Part shown: one piece after another, positions 7,940 to 16,289 of the stretch | Layout of the letters: every line of letters begins with the position of its first letter | Numbering within the stretch: position 1 is the stretch's first letter | DNA from: DATHWB01 sp040905965 | GTDB taxonomy: Bacteria; Actinomycetota; Acidimicrobiia; Spongiisociales; ZC4RG35 | NCBI GenBank assembly: GCA_040905965.1 | Contig: JBBDQP010000112.1 | Coordinates: 3,213-67,212, forward strand | Direction of reading: 5' to 3' | Length of the DNA stretch: 64,000 nucleotides | Notes under the pieces: generated by a model | Database searches by the model: none | Seen by the model: the letters and a program-made list of their open reading frames with translations, nothing else | What the model was told of the DNA's origin: nothing | Program-made: the position numbers and the translations under genes

Positions 7940-9097
7940 CTACCGGCGGAGTGGTGCGATCGTTCTGATGGCGTCCGGGGTGAGCACGTAGATCTCGCCG
8001 TCGTGGTCCACTCCGAACGAGACCACGTTCCCGGCAACGCCGACCTGATCCGTCCAGTCCTTCTGGTCGGTGACGTCGGAGCCGTCGAACCGCAAGCTCC
8101 GCAACCAGCCTCCGCAGAAGTCGGAGTAGAAGTAGTGACCGTCGAGTTCGGGGATCGACGCGCCCCGATACACCACTCCGCCTGTGATCGAGCAGGTACC
8201 GGCATCGCCGTGCGGAACTTCGACCAGCGGAAGGGTGATTCCGTCCATGTCGCATCCGGTACGGGGCGAGAAACAATGGAGCGCCTCTGTGATGGGCCAG
8301 CCGAAGTTGAATCCCTCCTGGGCGAATACGACGACGTCGACCTCTTCGTACGAGCCCTGGCCGACGTCACCGATGTAGAGCACTTCGCCGTCGAACCAGA
8401 AGCGATACGGGTTCCGGAGACCGTAGGACCACAGTCGCGAGTCCCCGCTTTCCGGATCGATGGCGACGATCCCGCCGAGCAGGGTGTCGGTGTTCTGACC
8501 GTGGCCGAACCGGTCGTTCGAGCCGCCACCATCCCCGAGTCCGAGAAACAACCTGCCATCAGGTCCGAACTGGAGCATCCCCCCGTTGTGGTTGGCGGCC
8601 GGCTGGGACACCGTCAGCAGGACCCGTTCCGCGCCGGTCGAAACCGTGATTTCGGAGACCACCGTGTCACCCGCCGGGTCCGAATAGTGGACATACACCG
8701 AGCCTGCATCCACCGTGTCCAAACCCAGGAGACCCCGCTCACCATCGGTGGACACCTCCAGATCGAACAGCGGCTCGGCTGAGATGGTCTCGCCGTCGAA
8801 GGCGTGGACCCGGCCGTCGCGGAAGCCGACGAGCGATGCATCGGCCGTCCACGGCATCAGGATGATCGGGAAATCCAGACCTTCAGCCACGACCGCGTAC
8901 GTGAGACCCTGCAACTCGGGGCGAGGGACGGTGGTCGAGGTTGTCGGAGCTGTCGACGAAGTCGTGGACGAAGTCGTGTCAGCCGGCGGTGCCTCGGTCC
9001 CCGACGTCACCACTACGGCCGTGGTCGTCGTAACGGCACCCTGCGAACAGCCCGCGAGGGCGACGACGAAAAGAACCAGGGAGAGGCGACGCAGCAT
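7940..9097 (-). CDS. PQQ-type sugar dehydrogenase-like lipoprotein (GSDH/sorbosone dehydrogenase family)
   Basis: 385-aa exported lipoprotein. A lipoprotein signal (LVLFVVALAGC, Cys about residue 17) is followed by a Thr/Ser-rich stalk to about residue 60, then a six-bladed beta-propeller. HNGGMLQFGPDGRLFLGLGD, GLRNPYRFWFDGEVLYIGDV and GFNFGWP are the conserved blade and PQQ/calcium-site motifs of soluble aldose and sorbosone dehydrogenases. The C-terminal HDGEIYVLT is the last blade. It would act at the outer face of the membrane, oxidising a sugar or similar alcohol; the substrate and use of PQQ are inferred from family. ATG 9097 starts the signal peptide directly. It is upstream of and probably co-transcribed with the EamA gene. 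Confidence 0.85.
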   Translation of the reverse strand: MLRRLSLVLFVVALAGCSQGAVTTTTAVVVTSGTEAPPADTTSSTTSSTAPTTSTTVPRPELQGLTYAVVAEGLDFPIILMPWTADASLVGFRDGRVHAFDGETISAEPLFDLEVSTDGERGLLGLDTVDAGSVYVHYSDPAGDTVVSEITVSTGAERVLLTVSQPAANHNGGMLQFGPDGRLFLGLGDGGGSNDRFGHGQNTDTLLGGIVAIDPESGDSRLWSYGLRNPYRFWFDGEVLYIGDVGQGSYEEVDVVVFAQEGFNFGWPITEALHCFSPRTGCDMDGITLPLVEVPHGDAGTCSITGGVVYRGASIPELDGHYFYSDFCGGWLRSLRFDGSDVTDQKDWTDQVGVAGNVVSFGVDHDGEIYVLTPDAIRTIAPLRR

Positions 9098-9182
9098 GAG
9101 ACATTGAGCCTATTCCCGGTGCCCGACAACCCGATTTCGCCGGGACGGCTGAGAACCACCTGATTCTGGCCCCGTCGGCCGG

Positions 9183-10697
9183 ATGGCCGGAGGTACAGTC
9201 GCCCCGGTGAAGAACGACCGCCGCACCATCTTCGGATGGGCCATGTACGACTGGGCGAATTCGGCCTATTCGACCGTCATCGCCGGCGCGGTGCTTCCTG
9301 CGTTCTTCGTGAGCGAAGTCGTGGGCGACGAAGGCTGGAACGGTCGCTCCGGCGAGTCCCTCTTCGCGCTCACGCTGGCACTCGGAACCTTGCTCCTGTT
9401 CCTCGCCATGCCGGTTCTGGGCGCCATCGCCGACTTCTCTGCGTCCAAGCGACGCTTCCTGCGCGCCTTCGCGTACGGCGGTTCACTCTTCACCGCTTCG
9501 CTCTTCCTCGCGACCAGCGGGAACGTGCTGGCCACCCTCGGACTATTCCTTCTCGCACAGATCGGCTTCGTCGGCGCCAACGTGTTCTACGACGGGTTCC
9601 TCCCCGACATCTCGACCCCGGACACGATCGACAAAGTCAGCTCGCGCGGGTTCGCCCTCGGGTACATCGGCGGGGGTGTCTGGCTCGGCGTGGTGATCGC
9701 CATGATCCAGTTCTCCGACGACGGGGCCCTGGCGGCTCGTATCGGAATCGGTGCCACCGGCTTGTGGTGGGCGGGGTTCACCCGGTTTGCCCTGTCCCGT
9801 CTCGACGAGACCGGCTCGCGGTCGGACCTTCCCGAATCGGTGACGGTGCCCCGTTCCTGGGTGCGCGGCATCACATGGCTGTCGGCGGGGATCGCAGCCG
9901 GCGTGGTTTCGTTGCTGTTCCTTCTGCTCACGGGTGCCCGCGAAGGCGTGTTCAACGCCGTTCTGCTGGCGTGGATGGCCGCACTGATCTATTCGGTGTA
10001 CCGGATCGCCACCTCGCGATCTCCGGCCACGGTTGCGCTCACCGGTCCGTACTCCCGACTGGCAGGGATCGGGTTCGCCCGCATGTTCGACACTGCGGCC
10101 AAGCTGCGGAACTTCCCGCAACTGCTTCTCTTCATCCTCGCCTACATGCTCTACAACGACGGGGTCCAGACGACGATCAACGTGAGTGCCGCCTACGCCG
10201 CAGGCACGCTGCAGTTGGACACCACCGTGATCGCCGGCACGTTTCTCGTCGTCCAGTTCGTGGCGTTCGGAGGGGCACTCCTCTTCGGGTGGCTGGCCTC
10301 GAAGCTCCACATCAAACGGGCGATTCAGGCAAACCTGGTGGTCTGGGTCGTGATCGCGATCCTGGCCTACCAGCTCCCCGTGGGCGAAGCGGTCCCGTTC
10401 CTCTCGCTCGGCGTGGTGATCGGCGTGGTCCTCGGGGGTATCCAAGCCCTCAGCCGAAGCCTCTACGGATCGATGATCCCTGAGGAGGCATCTGCGGAGT
10501 TCTACGGCTTCTACTCAGTGTTCTCGAAGTTCTCTGCGATCTGGGGCCCGCTCATCTTCGGTCTCGTGAGCGGGTCCGGCGAGTCGAGTAGGACGGCCAT
10601 CCTGTCCGTCGTCGTCTTCTTCGTCCTCGGCCTCATCGTGTTCTCCCGGGTCGACGTGGAAGCCGCCCGCCGCTCCAAAGCCGACTGGGCTTTTTAG
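9183..10697 (+). CDS. MFS transporter of the UMF1/Atg22-like family
   Basis: 504-aa major-facilitator protein with about twelve helices. The N-terminal signature TIFGWAMYDWANSAYSTVI is diagnostic of the UMF1 group, related to yeast vacuolar Atg22. GGIQALSRSLYGSMIPEEASAE is the conserved cytoplasmic loop of the second half. ATG 9183 is used here. GTG 9207 is an alternative with a GGAGG site about 13 bases upstream and would remove eight residues ahead of the family start. The substrate is unknown, although Atg22 exports amino acids. A second UMF1-type gene lies at 16286. Confidence 0.88.
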   Translation: MAGGTVAPVKNDRRTIFGWAMYDWANSAYSTVIAGAVLPAFFVSEVVGDEGWNGRSGESLFALTLALGTLLLFLAMPVLGAIADFSASKRRFLRAFAYGGSLFTASLFLATSGNVLATLGLFLLAQIGFVGANVFYDGFLPDISTPDTIDKVSSRGFALGYIGGGVWLGVVIAMIQFSDDGALAARIGIGATGLWWAGFTRFALSRLDETGSRSDLPESVTVPRSWVRGITWLSAGIAAGVVSLLFLLLTGAREGVFNAVLLAWMAALIYSVYRIATSRSPATVALTGPYSRLAGIGFARMFDTAAKLRNFPQLLLFILAYMLYNDGVQTTINVSAAYAAGTLQLDTTVIAGTFLVVQFVAFGGALLFGWLASKLHIKRAIQANLVVWVVIAILAYQLPVGEAVPFLSLGVVIGVVLGGIQALSRSLYGSMIPEEASAEFYGFYSVFSKFSAIWGPLIFGLVSGSGESSRTAILSVVVFFVLGLIVFSRVDVEAARRSKADWAF

Positions 10698-10704
10698 CGG
10701 GGCA

Positions 10705-10724
10705 GCGGTTCATTTTTGAACCGC
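10705..10724. terminator. Hairpin with 8-bp perfect stem and TTTT loop
   Basis: GCGGTTCA, TTTT, TGAACCGC forms a perfect 8-bp stem 8 bp after the UMF1 stop. It lacks a clear U-tract, so it may be an mRNA 3'-end stabiliser or a relative of the hairpins at 17473 and 58063, with which it shares the TTCATT(T/C)TTGAA-like core. Confidence 0.5.
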
Positions 10725-10762
10725 GATGCAGAGCAGAAAGCATCAGGCGTAGGATCAACGAC

Positions 10763-11083
10763 ATGAACGAAGAACCACGCGCTGACGAGACCGACGAACC
10801 CCGAGAGGAACCTATCCGGAGCGAGAGACCGGGCGTGCCGTGGGGTCTCGCCGGGTTCCTCCTCAGCGTCATCCTCTTGGTCGTGTTCGTGGTCCAGAAC
10901 GTCCAAGAAGTGGCGCTCCGGTTTCTCGGCTGGGAAGGGGTGTACCCCCTCTCGCTGATCATCGTCGTCGTGATCGCGATATCCGTCCTGCTCGACGAAT
11001 TCCTCGGCGCGGCACTTCGTCGTCGCAGGCGAATCCGCAGAGCAGAAAAGGAAGAACTGCGCAGGCTCCGCCGCGAGCAGTGA
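10763..11083 (+). CDS. LapA-like membrane protein (DUF1049)
   Basis: 106-aa protein with an acidic N-terminus, two hydrophobic helices (about residues 28-47 and 61-80) and a very basic C-terminal tail (RRRRRIRRAEKEELRRLRRE). The VVQNVQEVALRFLGWEG segment between the helices is the LapA/DUF1049 hallmark. In other bacteria LapA-domain proteins help assemble or maintain the envelope. The ATG is 7 bases after TAGGAT (10750-10755), a possible -10 box of a near-leaderless transcript. Its TGA overlaps the GTG of the next gene (GTGA). Confidence 0.8.
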   Translation: MNEEPRADETDEPREEPIRSERPGVPWGLAGFLLSVILLVVFVVQNVQEVALRFLGWEGVYPLSLIIVVVIAISVLLDEFLGAALRRRRRIRRAEKEELRRLRREQ

Positions 11084-12435
11084 CGGAACGACTCGTCGTC
11101 ATCGGAGGGGACGCCGCCGGCATGTCGGCCGCCTCCCAGGCGCGTCGCCGGAGGGGTCCCGACGATCTCGAGATCGTCGCCTATGAACGCTCGTCGTGGG
11201 TCTCCTACTCGGCGTGCGGCGAGCCGTATCACATTGCCGGAGAAGTGGATCCGCTCGAAGCACTCGTCGCCCGCACCCCGGAACAGTTCGCCCGTCGCCA
11301 CATCGCAGTCCACATCCGGCACGAGGTCACCGCCATTGACACCGCGGCGCGCACCGTCACCGTCCACCGGCTGGACGACGACGCGGTGTTCGACGACCAC
11401 TACGACCAGTTGCTGATCGCCACCGGGGCGACCGCGGTCCGCCCCCAAATCACCGGTCGCGATCTCGACGGCGTACACGAACTCCGTACTCTCGACGACG
11501 CCGCGGAACTACGGGCCATCGCCGACGAGGGGCCAAACTCGGTCGTCATTGTCGGCGGCGGATACATCGGCCTGGAGACCGCCGAGGCGTTCCACGCTCG
11601 CGGATGGGACGTCACTGTGGTGTCGGCCCATCCCGGCGTGCTCGACCGCATGCTCGATCCTGATCTGAGTGTCGAAGTGGTCGAGGCCATGAGAAGCCGC
11701 GGGATCACCGTTGCCACGGATACCAGAGTCGACTGCATCCTCGGCACCGAACGAGTCGAAGCCGTCGAGATCGGCGACACGACCATCCCCGCGAGGGCAG
11801 TCGTGCTCGGACTGGGCAGCCGACCCGAAGTGGAACTGGCAGAGGCGGCCGACATTCCGCTTGGACCGACCGGCGCGATCAGCGTCGACAACACCCAGCG
11901 CACACCGGTCGACCGCGTGTGGGCCGCGGGCGACTGCGCCGAGGTGACGCACCGACTCACCAACAGGCCAACGAACGTCCATCTGGGGACCGTCGCCAAC
12001 AAGACCGGACGGGTGGCGGGCATCAATCTGGGCGGAGAAGAGGCCACCTTCCCGGGCACGCTCGGAACTGCCATCACCCGGGTGTGCGATATCGAGATCG
12101 CCAGCGTCGGCCTTCGGCTCGCCGACGCCCTCGACGCAGGTTTCGACGCCGTCGCGGGTACCGCCCGCGGCACGACCACCGCGGGCTACATGCCCGGGGC
12201 GTCGGCCATGACGATTCGGGCTGTGGCGGAGCGCGGAACCGGAACTCTGCTCGGCGCACAGATCGTCGGAGGGCCGGGTGCCGGAAAACGCATCGACGTC
12301 TTCGCCACCGCCATCTGGAATCGGATGACGGCTGCCGATCTCGAGTGGACCGACCTGTCATACGCACCACCATTTTCGGGGACATGGGATCTCGTCGCCA
12401 TCGCAGCCCGCGAGGCCGCGCGCGCGTCACGCTGA
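11080..12435 (+). CDS. FAD/NAD(P)-dependent CoA-disulfide-reductase-like oxidoreductase
   Basis: 451-aa flavoprotein of the pyridine nucleotide-disulfide reductase class with a single active-site cysteine. FAD-binding VVIGGDAAGMSAASQ is at the N-terminus, followed by redox-active C46 in SYSACGEPYHIAG. An NAD(P) motif VVIVGGGYIGLETAEAF and a second FAD motif VWAAGDCAEV follow, then a dimerisation domain. This pattern fits CoA-disulfide reductase, NADH oxidase and related polysulfide reductases. The GTG start at 11080 overlaps the LapA stop by 4 bases, which fixes the start. No rhodanese domain is attached, so CoA-disulfide or NADH oxidase-type activity is more likely than persulfide reductase. 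The in vivo substrate is unproven. Confidence 0.85.
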   Translation: MTERLVVIGGDAAGMSAASQARRRRGPDDLEIVAYERSSWVSYSACGEPYHIAGEVDPLEALVARTPEQFARRHIAVHIRHEVTAIDTAARTVTVHRLDDDAVFDDHYDQLLIATGATAVRPQITGRDLDGVHELRTLDDAAELRAIADEGPNSVVIVGGGYIGLETAEAFHARGWDVTVVSAHPGVLDRMLDPDLSVEVVEAMRSRGITVATDTRVDCILGTERVEAVEIGDTTIPARAVVLGLGSRPEVELAEAADIPLGPTGAISVDNTQRTPVDRVWAAGDCAEVTHRLTNRPTNVHLGTVANKTGRVAGINLGGEEATFPGTLGTAITRVCDIEIASVGLRLADALDAGFDAVAGTARGTTTAGYMPGASAMTIRAVAERGTGTLLGAQIVGGPGAGKRIDVFATAIWNRMTAADLEWTDLSYAPPFSGTWDLVAIAAREAARASR

Positions 12436-13235
12436 CGGCGCTGGTCCTCGCAGGCTGTGGCGCCACCGCCGCGCCAACCGACATCGCTTCTGGCGAATGG
12501 CCTGATCCTCCGCCGACGGCGCGGACGGTGTCGGTGATGGCCGTCGTGGACGGCGATTCGCTTCGCGTTGACCTGGCCGGCTCGGTGATCGACGTCCGTC
12601 TCGCAGGCATCAACGCTCCGGAGTCTGACGAGTGCCACGCCGATGTCGCCAGCCGTTCCCTGGACACACTCGTGGCCGACGAGGCGATTCTCGAAGTGGT
12701 CGACACGGACCAGTACGGACGGACCGTCGGATATGTGTGGTCTGGCGCACAGCTGGTGAATGCCGCTCTGGTCGAACGCGGAGACGCCATCGCGATGTCC
12801 AATGGCAAGGAGCTGGCGACAGCCTTGATCGACGCCGAAGGCTCCGCCCGACTGCATCGCTTGGGAATGTGGGATCCGGCGGCCTGCGGCGAAAGCGTCG
12901 TCGCCGACGTCGAACTCGAGATGACCAGACCTGACCCTCCCAGGCCGGACAACGAAGTGCTACACGACGAGATCGTGACGATCGTCAACCGAGGGGTGTC
13001 GGATCTCGACCTCACCGACTTCGTGCTGCGGGACGAGTCGAGTGTGAACAGGCTCCGATTCCGGCCTGGAACTGTCATCGGACCTGGGGGCCGGCTCGCG
13101 ATCACATCAGGATGCGACCCGCAAGAAGGTGTCGGGTGGTGTTCGACCACCCCGATCTGGAACAACGGAGGTGACTCCGCACTCCTGCTCGCTCCAGGCG
13201 GCACCGTGGTCGCCCACGTTCGGTATGCCCCGTAG
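12384..13235 (+). CDS. Thermonuclease-like lipoprotein with lamin-tail domain
   Basis: 283-aa exported protein. The N-terminus is basic, then TALVLAGC gives a lipoprotein signal (Cys about 25). A staphylococcal-nuclease domain spans about residues 47-170: VVDGDSLRV, RLAGINAPE with Arg72 and Glu80, and YGRTVGYVW with Arg113. Asn77 replaces the Asp found in S. aureus nuclease, as in many bacterial relatives. The last ~95 residues (TIVNRGVSDLDLTDFVLRD to the end) look like a lamin-tail (LTD) beta domain, often found on secreted nucleases. It probably degrades extracellular DNA or RNA at the cell surface for nutrients. ATG 12384 lies 52 bp inside the previous gene and is the only start that keeps the signal peptide. 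Confidence 0.75.
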   Translation: MGSRRHRSPRGRARVTLTALVLAGCGATAAPTDIASGEWPDPPPTARTVSVMAVVDGDSLRVDLAGSVIDVRLAGINAPESDECHADVASRSLDTLVADEAILEVVDTDQYGRTVGYVWSGAQLVNAALVERGDAIAMSNGKELATALIDAEGSARLHRLGMWDPAACGESVVADVELEMTRPDPPRPDNEVLHDEIVTIVNRGVSDLDLTDFVLRDESSVNRLRFRPGTVIGPGGRLAITSGCDPQEGVGWCSTTPIWNNGGDSALLLAPGGTVVAHVRYAP

Positions 13236-13275
13236 GGCCGGGGCCGATACCATTCGCCCAAAGGAGGACGGACAC

Positions 13276-13865
13276 ATGGGATTCATGGACACGCTCAAGG
13301 GGTGGTTCGGCAAGGCCAAGGCCGAAGCCGCCGAACTCTCCGAGAAGGCAGCACCGATGGTCGACAAGGCCAAGACCGCAGCAAGTGAGGCCTACGAGAA
13401 GGCGACGCCGATGGTCGACAAGGCCAAGACCGCAGCAGGTGAGGCCTANNNNNNNNNNNNNNNNNNNNNNNNNNNNNNNNNNNNNNNNNNNNNNNNNNNN
13501 NNNNNNNNNNNNNNNNNNNNNNNNNNNNNNNNNNNNNNNNNNNNNNNNACGAGAAGGCGACGCCGATGGTCGACAAGGCCAAGACCGCAGCAGGTGAGGC
13601 CTACGTGAAGGCGACGCCGATGGTCGACAAGGCCAAGACCGCAGCAGGTGAGGCCTATGTGAAGGCAAAGGACGTGGCAGGAGAAACCTGGGAGAAGGTC
13701 GAGGAGAAGATCGACGAAGCGCGAGACAAGGGCGCCGACAAGGCAGCCGCCGCGGCGGACGCTGCCGCGTCAAAGGTGGAAGACGCCACCGACGCGGTCG
13801 AGGAGACGGTGGGAGAAGCTGCCGAGGCCGTGCAGGACGCCGCCGAAGAACAGAAGACCGACTGA
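13276..13865 (+). CDS. Repetitive amphipathic-helix protein (LEA/phasin-like), interrupted by an assembly gap
   Basis: Hydrophilic, Ala/Lys/Glu/Asp-rich protein starting MGFMDTLKGWFGKAKAEA, with an AAGGAGG site at 13261-13267. It contains 18-residue repeats of the form ATPMVDKAKTAAGEAYVK, then a long helical tail rich in KAAAAADAAASKVED-type sequence. No signal peptide or membrane helix is seen. The 100-N gap at 13449-13548 puts the two halves in different frames. Removing the gap and one copy of the flanking 55-bp duplicate restores one open frame of 144 aa with at least three repeats. Similar low-complexity helical proteins protect membranes or proteins under desiccation or coat granules; the function here is unknown. 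A strong terminator follows. Confidence 0.7.
13394..13603. repeat. 54-bp tandem repeat with 55-bp duplicated flanks around a 100-N gap
   Basis: 13394-13448 and 13549-13603 are the same 55 bases, on either side of N at 13449-13548. The protein repeat unit is 54 bp (18 codons), so a de Bruijn assembler with k=55 would break here. The 100 Ns are a placeholder and the true copy number is unknown. Confidence 0.9.
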
Positions 13866-13890
13866 GCTCCTGGAAGAACGAGATCGAAGG

Positions 13891-13916
13891 AACCCGCCGG
13901 CCACCCGGCGGGTTTT
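13891..13916 (+). terminator. Rho-independent terminator
   Basis: AACCCGCCGG (13891-13900), a 4-base loop, then CCGGCGGGTT (13905-13914) and further T residues form a perfect 10-bp GC-rich stem. It lies 25 bp after the helical-repeat gene stop and ends that transcript before the aminotransferase gene. Confidence 0.85.
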
Positions 13917-13991
13917 CTCGTTGACCTCACCCTTCAGGTTTTGGGTGCTCGGAGACGGCGTAACCTCCGCCGCCACGACAGAGAGCAGACG

Positions 13992-15170
13992 ATGACACGA
14001 GTTTCTGCGCGGCTCGGGGCGATCTCCGAATCCGCCACGATGGCCATCAGCAACCGGGCCAAAGTCATGCAGACCGAAGGCCGGGACGTGATCTCGTTCG
14101 GCGCGGGCGAACCCGACTACCCGACTCCGAACCACATCGTCGAGGCGGCGGTGGCGGCATCGCGCGACCCAGTGAATCACAGGTACTCGGCGAATGCCGG
14201 ACTCACGGAACTCAGAGAGGCGGTCGCTCGACGAACCTCCGACGACGACGGACTGGCGATCAATCCATCACAGGTTCTCGTCACGAATGGCGGCAAGCAG
14301 GCGGTCTTTCAAACCTTCGCATCGCTGCTCGATCCCGGCGACGAAGTGATCATCCCCGCTCCGTATTGGGTGACCTACCCGGAGGCGGTGAAGCTCGCCG
14401 GAGGGGTCCCCGTCAGCGTGCCGACGACCGTCGCCGCCGATTTCAAGGTGACCGTCGACCAACTGGAAGCAGCCCGGACCCCGCGCACGAAGGCACTCAT
14501 GTTCGTCTCCCCGTCCAATCCGACGGGGGCGGTGTACGACCCGGAGCAGACCAGGGCGATCGGCGAATGGGCCGTGGACAGGGGCGTCTGGGTGCTCACA
14601 GACGACATCTACCAGCATCTCGTGTACGGCGACACCGAGTTCACTTCCCTCCCCGGCGTGACCCCTGAACTGGAAGATCACTGGGTGATCATCGGAGGGG
14701 TCTCCAAGACCTACGCCATGACTGGCTGGCGAGTGGGCTGGATGATCGGGCCCGCCGACGTGATCAAGGCAGCGTCGAACCTTCAGTCCCATGCCACGTC
14801 CAACGTTTCGAACGTGAGCCAGCGAGCCGCTCTCGCCGCCCTCTCCGGCCCGACCGAGCCTGTCGAGGAGATGCGGCAGGGCTTCGATCGTCGCCGCCAG
14901 ACCATGTACTCGATGTTGCAGGCAATTCCCGGTGTGACGTGCGCCGAACCGCACGGGGCCTTCTACTGCTTCCCCTCGTTCGAGGAGGTCCTTGCCTCGG
15001 GCCGCTTCTCGTCGAGCATCGACCTGTGCGCCGCCGCACTCGAGGACGCGGAGGTGGCGATGGTGCCGGGTGAGGCGTTCGGTGCGCCTGGATACGCTCG
15101 TCTCTCGTACGCCCTGTCGGATGAAGATCTCGTCACAGGTCTCACCCGTCTCCGGGAGTTTCTCGACTGA
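13992..15170 (+). CDS. Class I PLP aminotransferase (aspartate aminotransferase-like)
   Basis: 392-aa cytoplasmic fold-type-I PLP enzyme of the AspC Ib group. GAGEPDYPTPNHI binds substrate near the N-terminus and VTNGGKQAVFQTF is the phosphate-binding loop. SPSNPTGAVYDPEQ contains the conserved Asn, DDIYQHLVYG follows, and GGVSKTYAMTGWRVGW holds the PLP lysine and its Arg partner. The length is normal. Members transfer amino groups between aspartate (or prephenate, or aromatic amino acids) and 2-oxoglutarate. ATG 13992 follows AGAGAGCAG. It stands alone after a terminator. It could supply the aspartate/oxaloacetate step of ectoine breakdown, but it is 7 kb from the eut genes. Confidence 0.88.
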   Translation: MTRVSARLGAISESATMAISNRAKVMQTEGRDVISFGAGEPDYPTPNHIVEAAVAASRDPVNHRYSANAGLTELREAVARRTSDDDGLAINPSQVLVTNGGKQAVFQTFASLLDPGDEVIIPAPYWVTYPEAVKLAGGVPVSVPTTVAADFKVTVDQLEAARTPRTKALMFVSPSNPTGAVYDPEQTRAIGEWAVDRGVWVLTDDIYQHLVYGDTEFTSLPGVTPELEDHWVIIGGVSKTYAMTGWRVGWMIGPADVIKAASNLQSHATSNVSNVSQRAALAALSGPTEPVEEMRQGFDRRRQTMYSMLQAIPGVTCAEPHGAFYCFPSFEEVLASGRFSSSIDLCAAALEDAEVAMVPGEAFGAPGYARLSYALSDEDLVTGLTRLREFLD

Positions 15171-15218
15171 ACGTCGACAAACGTAGGGTCGATACTCGTG
15201 ACTGGTCAGGGGGCAGCG

Positions 15219-16289
15219 ATGACAGATGTGAAAGCGATGGTTCTCGTCGAACCCCGGCGCCTCACCGCGTCGGTGCTGCCCTACCGCACCGTCGACGAGG
15301 GTGGATGGCTTGCAGTCGAAGCCACCGGCCTGTCCGGGCTGGAAGTCCAAGCGTGGCGCGGCGACAACGGGAGCCTCATCTACCCCCTCATCCCCGGAAG
15401 CCAGATCGTCGGTCGTATCGCGTCCCGGGGTGAAGGAGACCTCCCGGAAGTCGGCACCCGGGTGCTCGTCGAAGCCTTGATTCGGTGCGGCGAATGCTCA
15501 TCCTGCGCGAGCGGGTTGTCCTCTTGCACGTCCCGCCGGCCGCTGAACATGTACGGCCAACTGCCTTCGACCGAGGGGCCTGGACTGTGGGGCGGACTCG
15601 CAGAGCGGGTCTATCTCGACCCGCGGGCCGTCGTGCACACGATCACCGACGACATCCAGGCGGAGGTCGCAACGTTCGCCCACCCCCTGGCGTCCGGATA
15701 CACATGGGTGAACGAGTTGGCAGCACTCTCGGAGGGAGAGTCGGTTCTCATCCTCGGCCCCGGCCCTCGGGGGCTCTCGTGCCTCATCGCTGCCCAGGCC
15801 GCCGGCGCCGGCTGGATCGGTGTCAGCGGACTCGACCACGACTCCGACCGCCTCGATCTCGCCGCTCGCCTCGGCGCCGATCTCACAGTGAACATCGACG
15901 TCGAGGATCTCGGAATGGCGGTCGCAGGATCGCTGGGCACTCGACCGGACGTCGTGATTGACGTCACCTCGAACGATCCCGAGGCGATCTACACCGGCTT
16001 CGACCTGGTGCGATCGGGAGGGAGGGTGATCCTCGCCTCGACAAAAGGCAACCGGCCACTACAGGCGCTCTTCTCCGACATCATCATCGCCAAGGAACTG
16101 TCGATCAAGGGTGCGCTCGGTGCGTCGGGAACGGCATATCGGTGGGCGTGTCGCCAGCTCGAATGCGATCCTCGAATCGACGACATGGTCAGTCATCAGT
16201 TTCCGCTCGATGAGTCCAACCGGGCCATCCAGGCGACCGCCGGGCTACTGGGACACGACGAGCTGATCTCGGTGGCGGTCACGTTCTGA
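15219..16289 (+). CDS. MDR-superfamily dehydrogenase lacking catalytic zinc ligands
   Basis: 356-aa medium-chain dehydrogenase/reductase. The structural-zinc cysteines remain (C90, C93, C96 and C103 in CGECSSCASGLSSC). The catalytic zinc ligands appear lost: the usual Cys in GxCGxD is Ser in TGLSGLE, and the usual GHE is GSQ at 60-62. The dinucleotide site LILGPGPRGLSCL is intact. It may use another chemistry (reduction without zinc) or bind cofactor only. ATG 15219 is preferred because AGGGGG precedes it by about 6 bases; GTG 15198 is an alternative. Its stop overlaps the proposed CTG start of the following transporter, so the two are probably coupled. The substrate is unknown. Confidence 0.75.
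   Translation: MTDVKAMVLVEPRRLTASVLPYRTVDEGGWLAVEATGLSGLEVQAWRGDNGSLIYPLIPGSQIVGRIASRGEGDLPEVGTRVLVEALIRCGECSSCASGLSSCTSRRPLNMYGQLPSTEGPGLWGGLAERVYLDPRAVVHTITDDIQAEVATFAHPLASGYTWVNELAALSEGESVLILGPGPRGLSCLIAAQAAGAGWIGVSGLDHDSDRLDLAARLGADLTVNIDVEDLGMAVAGSLGTRPDVVIDVTSNDPEAIYTGFDLVRSGGRVILASTKGNRPLQALFSDIIIAKELSIKGALGASGTAYRWACRQLECDPRIDDMVSHQFPLDESNRAIQATAGLLGHDELISVAVTF

Noticed and set aside
6010..7968. Long plus-strand (6010-7968) and minus-strand (6197-7822) open frames over eutB, DUF606 and EamA
   Set aside because: Both translate to Arg/Gly/Asp-rich sequence with no motif and overlap three well-supported genes.
13394..13660. CRISPR-like direct repeats
   Set aside because: The units are contiguous, 54 bp, coding and in frame, with no spacers.
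13276..13865. Frameshifted pseudogene in the helical-repeat gene
   Set aside because: The frame change equals the artificial gap length; removing 155 bp (100 N plus the duplicate 55-mer) restores one frame.
15219..16289. L-threonine dehydrogenase or sorbitol dehydrogenase call
   Set aside because: Catalytic zinc ligands are absent, so a specific zinc-dependent activity cannot be supported.
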